NCBI RefSeq assembly: GCF_004745575.1
Contig: NZ_RPEM01000006.1
Location: forward strand, 30,471 to 94,470
From: Pseudotabrizicola sediminis
Lineage (GTDB): Bacteria; Pseudomonadota; Alphaproteobacteria; Rhodobacterales; Rhodobacteraceae
Direction: 5' to 3'
DNA length: 64,000 nucleotides
Part shown: positions 62,003 to 64,000 of the stretch, one piece after another
How positions within the stretch are numbered: position 1 is the stretch's first letter
How the letters are laid out: each line of letters begins with the position of its first letter
Notes under the pieces: model-generated
Databases searched by the model: none
What the model was told of the DNA's origin: nothing
What the model saw: only the letters and a program-made list of their open reading frames with translations
Translations under genes and position numbers: made by a program

Positions 62003-62896
62003 TTACTGCGCAGCTTTCTGCAACGCGACCATATCGTTCAGATAGGCCCCGAATTCATCGCGCAGATCGGGCCGTGCCAGACCAAAGGCAACCGTCGCCT
62101 GCAGGAACCCTGCCTTAGACCCGCAATCATAGCGCTGACCGCGGAAGCGATAGCCGTAAACCTTGCTCTTGCCGATTTCTTCGGCAATCGCATCGGTCAG
62201 CTGGATTTCCCCGCCCACGCCCTGCTTGATCTTGTTCAGGTTGGTCATCACCTGCGGCGACAGGATATAGCGCCCGATCACCGCAAGGTTCGATGGCGCG
62301 GTGCCTGCGGCCGGCTTTTCAACCATGCCCTTGGCCTCGACGATCGAGCCCATGTCTTCGGCAATATCCAGCACGCCATAAGACGAGGTTCTGTCCGGCG
62401 CCACTTCCATCGCGGCCACCATGTTACCGCCGGTTTCGGCATAGGCCTCGATCATCTGGGCCAGACAGGATTTTTCAGCGGCAATCACGTCATCGGGCAG
62501 CAGCACGGCAAAGGGCTCATCCCCGATCAGACGGCGCGCGCACCACACCGCATGCCCCAGCCCCTGCGGGCGGTTCTGGCGGATATAGGCAATGGCACCG
62601 CTGTCCATGTTGGTGTCTTTGAGAATTTCCAGCAAATGATCCTTGCCGGCTTTGCGCAGGGCCGATTCCAGCTCTGGCGCGACGTCAAAATAATCTTCCA
62701 GCGCCGATTTCCCGCGGCTGGTCACAAAGATGAATTCCTTGATCCCGGCGGCGCGCGCCTCGTCAATCGCGTACTGGATCAGAGGGCGATCCACCAGCGT
62801 CATGATTTCCTTGGGAATAGACTTGGTGGCCGGTAGAAAACGCGTTCCAAGACCGGCGACCGGAAACACCGCTTTGGTAACTTTTTTATGCTTCAT
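62003..62896 (-). CDS. galU: UTP-glucose-1-phosphate uridylyltransferase
   Basis: This 297-residue GalU starts MKHKKVTKAVFPVAGLGTRF, the nucleotide-binding signature, then TKSIPKEIMTLVDRPLIQYA, LPDDVIAAE and QRYDCGSKAGFLQATVAF. It makes UDP-glucose for glycan synthesis. Its position at the head of the glycosyltransferase/sulfotransferase group gives a donor supply for that pathway. I chose the ATG at 62896, after a modest GAGCGAG Shine-Dalgarno. Confidence 0.95.
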   Translation of the reverse strand: MKHKKVTKAVFPVAGLGTRFLPATKSIPKEIMTLVDRPLIQYAIDEARAAGIKEFIFVTSRGKSALEDYFDVAPELESALRKAGKDHLLEILKDTNMDSGAIAYIRQNRPQGLGHAVWCARRLIGDEPFAVLLPDDVIAAEKSCLAQMIEAYAETGGNMVAAMEVAPDRTSSYGVLDIAEDMGSIVEAKGMVEKPAAGTAPSNLAVIGRYILSPQVMTNLNKIKQGVGGEIQLTDAIAEEIGKSKVYGYRFRGQRYDCGSKAGFLQATVAFGLARPDLRDEFGAYLNDMVALQKAAQ

Positions 62897-63034
62897 AACA
62901 CTCGCTCTTTTTTTGCCCGCCACACCTGACAGATCACTTTCTACTTATATACATCAATCGCAGGACCAAAGAATGGCAAAACTATGGTATGCCGACAAGA
63001 CCGGCATCCCGACGCTTATCCCTGCAGCGTAACA

Positions 63035-63844
63035 TCAATTTGACGCCCCTTGTTTGTGCAGTCGGACTCCGGGTGCATGGGCGATGAAAAACGGGTTTTC
63101 CCAGCCCGGTTTGCCGTAGGCCAGCACCGAATGATCATCAAGGCGCACAACATGCCCGCCCGCCCCGCGCAGCACCGCGTCACCGGCGGCCGTGTCCCAT
63201 TCCATCGTCCGGCCCAGACGCGGATACAGATCCGCCTCGCCGGTCGCGACAAGGCAGAACTTCAGGCTGCTGCCCGCGCTGGTCATGTCTTTCACCCGGT
63301 AGGCCGCGATATAGGCATCGGTCGCCGCATCACGGTGCGATTTTGACGCCACCACCATCAGGGCGGCATTGTCCGGGGTGGCGACAGACAGAGCCGTCAC
63401 CGGCCCCGCATGATCCTTGTCAAACGGCCCGCTTTCCTCCACTGCGCGGCCATCGGGCAGCGTATAGAACAGCCGCCCCTTGGCCGGCGCATAGACCACG
63501 CCCCGCAACGGCACGCCGTCTTCGACATAGGCGATGTTCACCGTGAAATCGCCCCGGCGCTGCACGAATTCCTTGGTGCCGTCCAGCGGGTCCACGATCA
63601 GAAAGGTGCTGGCCGTCAGCGCATGGCTATCGGCCTGCTCTTCGGTGATCAGCACCACATCCGGAAACGCCGCGCGCAGGCCAGCCGAGATGATGGCATC
63701 CGCCGCTTCATCGGCTTCCGTCACCGGGCTGGCATCGCTTTTCGACTTCACCTCGAACTCCGGACCGTCATAGACCGCCATGATCCGGTCGCCCGCCTCC
63801 AGCGCCAGGCCACGCATCACCCGTGTCAGATGGTCGAAATCCAC
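63035..63844 (-). CDS. cysQ: 3'(2'),5'-bisphosphate nucleotidase
   Basis: The protein of about 269 residues belongs to the inositol-monophosphatase-like family. The metal sites are ITEEQAD (Glu), VDPLDGTKEFVQRRGDFTVN (Asp, DPLDGT) and LGRTMEWDTAAGDAV (Asp near the C-terminus). CysQ clears PAP (3'-phosphoadenosine 5'-phosphate), the by-product of sulfate activation and of PAPS-dependent sulfotransferases. The GTG at 63844 is preceded by GGAGG at a good distance; the longer frame from 63985 has none. It lies upstream of galU on the same strand. Confidence 0.93.
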   Translation of the reverse strand: MDFDHLTRVMRGLALEAGDRIMAVYDGPEFEVKSKSDASPVTEADEAADAIISAGLRAAFPDVVLITEEQADSHALTASTFLIVDPLDGTKEFVQRRGDFTVNIAYVEDGVPLRGVVYAPAKGRLFYTLPDGRAVEESGPFDKDHAGPVTALSVATPDNAALMVVASKSHRDAATDAYIAAYRVKDMTSAGSSLKFCLVATGEADLYPRLGRTMEWDTAAGDAVLRGAGGHVVRLDDHSVLAYGKPGWENPFFIAHAPGVRLHKQGASN

Positions 63845-63983
63845 GTCCGCCTCCGATTCTGCGCGGCACCCGGCGCAACAGTTGCTTAAAATCCAAGCTG
63901 GCTTTATCATCGCTTGCAAGGAGACAGCAAGATTTCCGTCGGTATGGCAAGGGGTTCCAGTGATAACCCCAATGAGGGCAGAC

Positions 63984-64000
63984 ATGTTCCGACCCGCAGT
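63984..64000 (+). CDS. Possible 5' end of a rightward gene, cut by the window
   Basis: ATG at 63984 is followed by TTCCGACCCGCAGT to the edge, with GAGGG nine bases upstream. This may be the start of a divergent gene. Only about five codons are visible, so no product can be named. Confidence 0.25.

Noticed and set aside
62973-63032. 19-codon frame upstream of galU (starting MAKLWYADKTG)
   Set aside because: Too short, with no clear Shine-Dalgarno and no recognisable motif; it lies in the divergent leader zone.
1-64000. CRISPR array, prophage, integrase or insertion sequence
   Set aside because: No phased 25-40-base repeats with spacers, no transposase or integrase motifs and no att-like duplication at the tRNA genes; the 18-bp duplication at tRNA-Leu is tandem, not flanking an element.

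Overview
The window is about 64 kb of GC-rich chromosome from an alphaproteobacterium, almost certainly of the Rhodobacteraceae/Paracoccaceae (Rhodobacter, Gemmobacter, Tabrizicola or Paracoccus type). The support is a petP-petR pair close to the petABC cytochrome bc1 operon, a DinB with an N-terminal zinc ribbon, an ohrR/ohr pair, an xseB-ispA-dxs operon with a deacetylase-family gene, and the lptC-lptA-lptB-hpf-ptsN block without rpoN. Gene density is high. ATGA, GTGA or TGATG overlaps are frequent, and some convergent genes share overlapping stop codons. I see no phage, IS element, CRISPR array or plasmid gene. This is mainly housekeeping chromosome with a few accessory patches.

Layout. 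0-7.8 kb: methionine sulfoxide repair (msrPQ), a secreted fasciclin protein, the ClpB disaggregase with a sigma-32-like promoter, and three poorly characterised genes. 7.8-16.1 kb: cutC plus a ROK sugar kinase, pyrF, amn, an HU-like protein, aroC, queG, and the OhrR/Ohr peroxide module with duplicated operator-like repeats. 16.1-26.4 kb: ilvE, petP-petR, a methyltransferase, an SDR protein, a TPP riboswitch driving thiBPQ, then petABC on the opposite strand. 26.4-33.2 kb: GST, small membrane and secreted proteins, rpmJ (too short for usual ORF calling), tRNA-Val, N-formylglutamate amidohydrolase, an L,D-transpeptidase, dinB and dadA.

33.4-41.6 kb: an SPFH/NfeD membrane pair runs into a deacetylase-family gene, xseB, ispA and dxs (isoprenoid precursor supply). 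On the other strand lie GST, gph-rpe and mtgA. 41.6-50.4 kb: glutamate synthase gltB and gltD, with an uncharacterised secreted protein between them and matching GTCAGC-N3-GCTGAC inverted repeats in front of both units, then uppP and an NDUFA9-like protein. 50.5-54.7 kb: tRNA-Leu, an RNase D-like gene, the Lpt lipopolysaccharide-export genes, a long hibernation factor and ptsN.

54.65-56.7 kb is a graveyard of a polyol-utilisation operon: fragments of a HAD phosphatase, a MalK/SmoK-type ATPase and a sorbitol dehydrogenase, followed by an apparently intact mannitol 2-dehydrogenase. 56.7-62.9 kb is a surface-glycan operon: galU, two paralogous glycosyltransferases, a GT14-like branching transferase with a long unassigned C-terminus, and a sulfotransferase that looks like two sulfotransferase modules in tandem. 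cysQ follows at the right edge; its usual role is removal of PAP, the by-product of sulfotransferases.

The least explained observations are the 11-bp-phased CCATAC arrays at two distant intergenic sites, the shared operator-like repeats and linked secreted protein of the glt region, the two-module sulfotransferase/GT14 glycan cluster, and the layered polyol pseudogenes.
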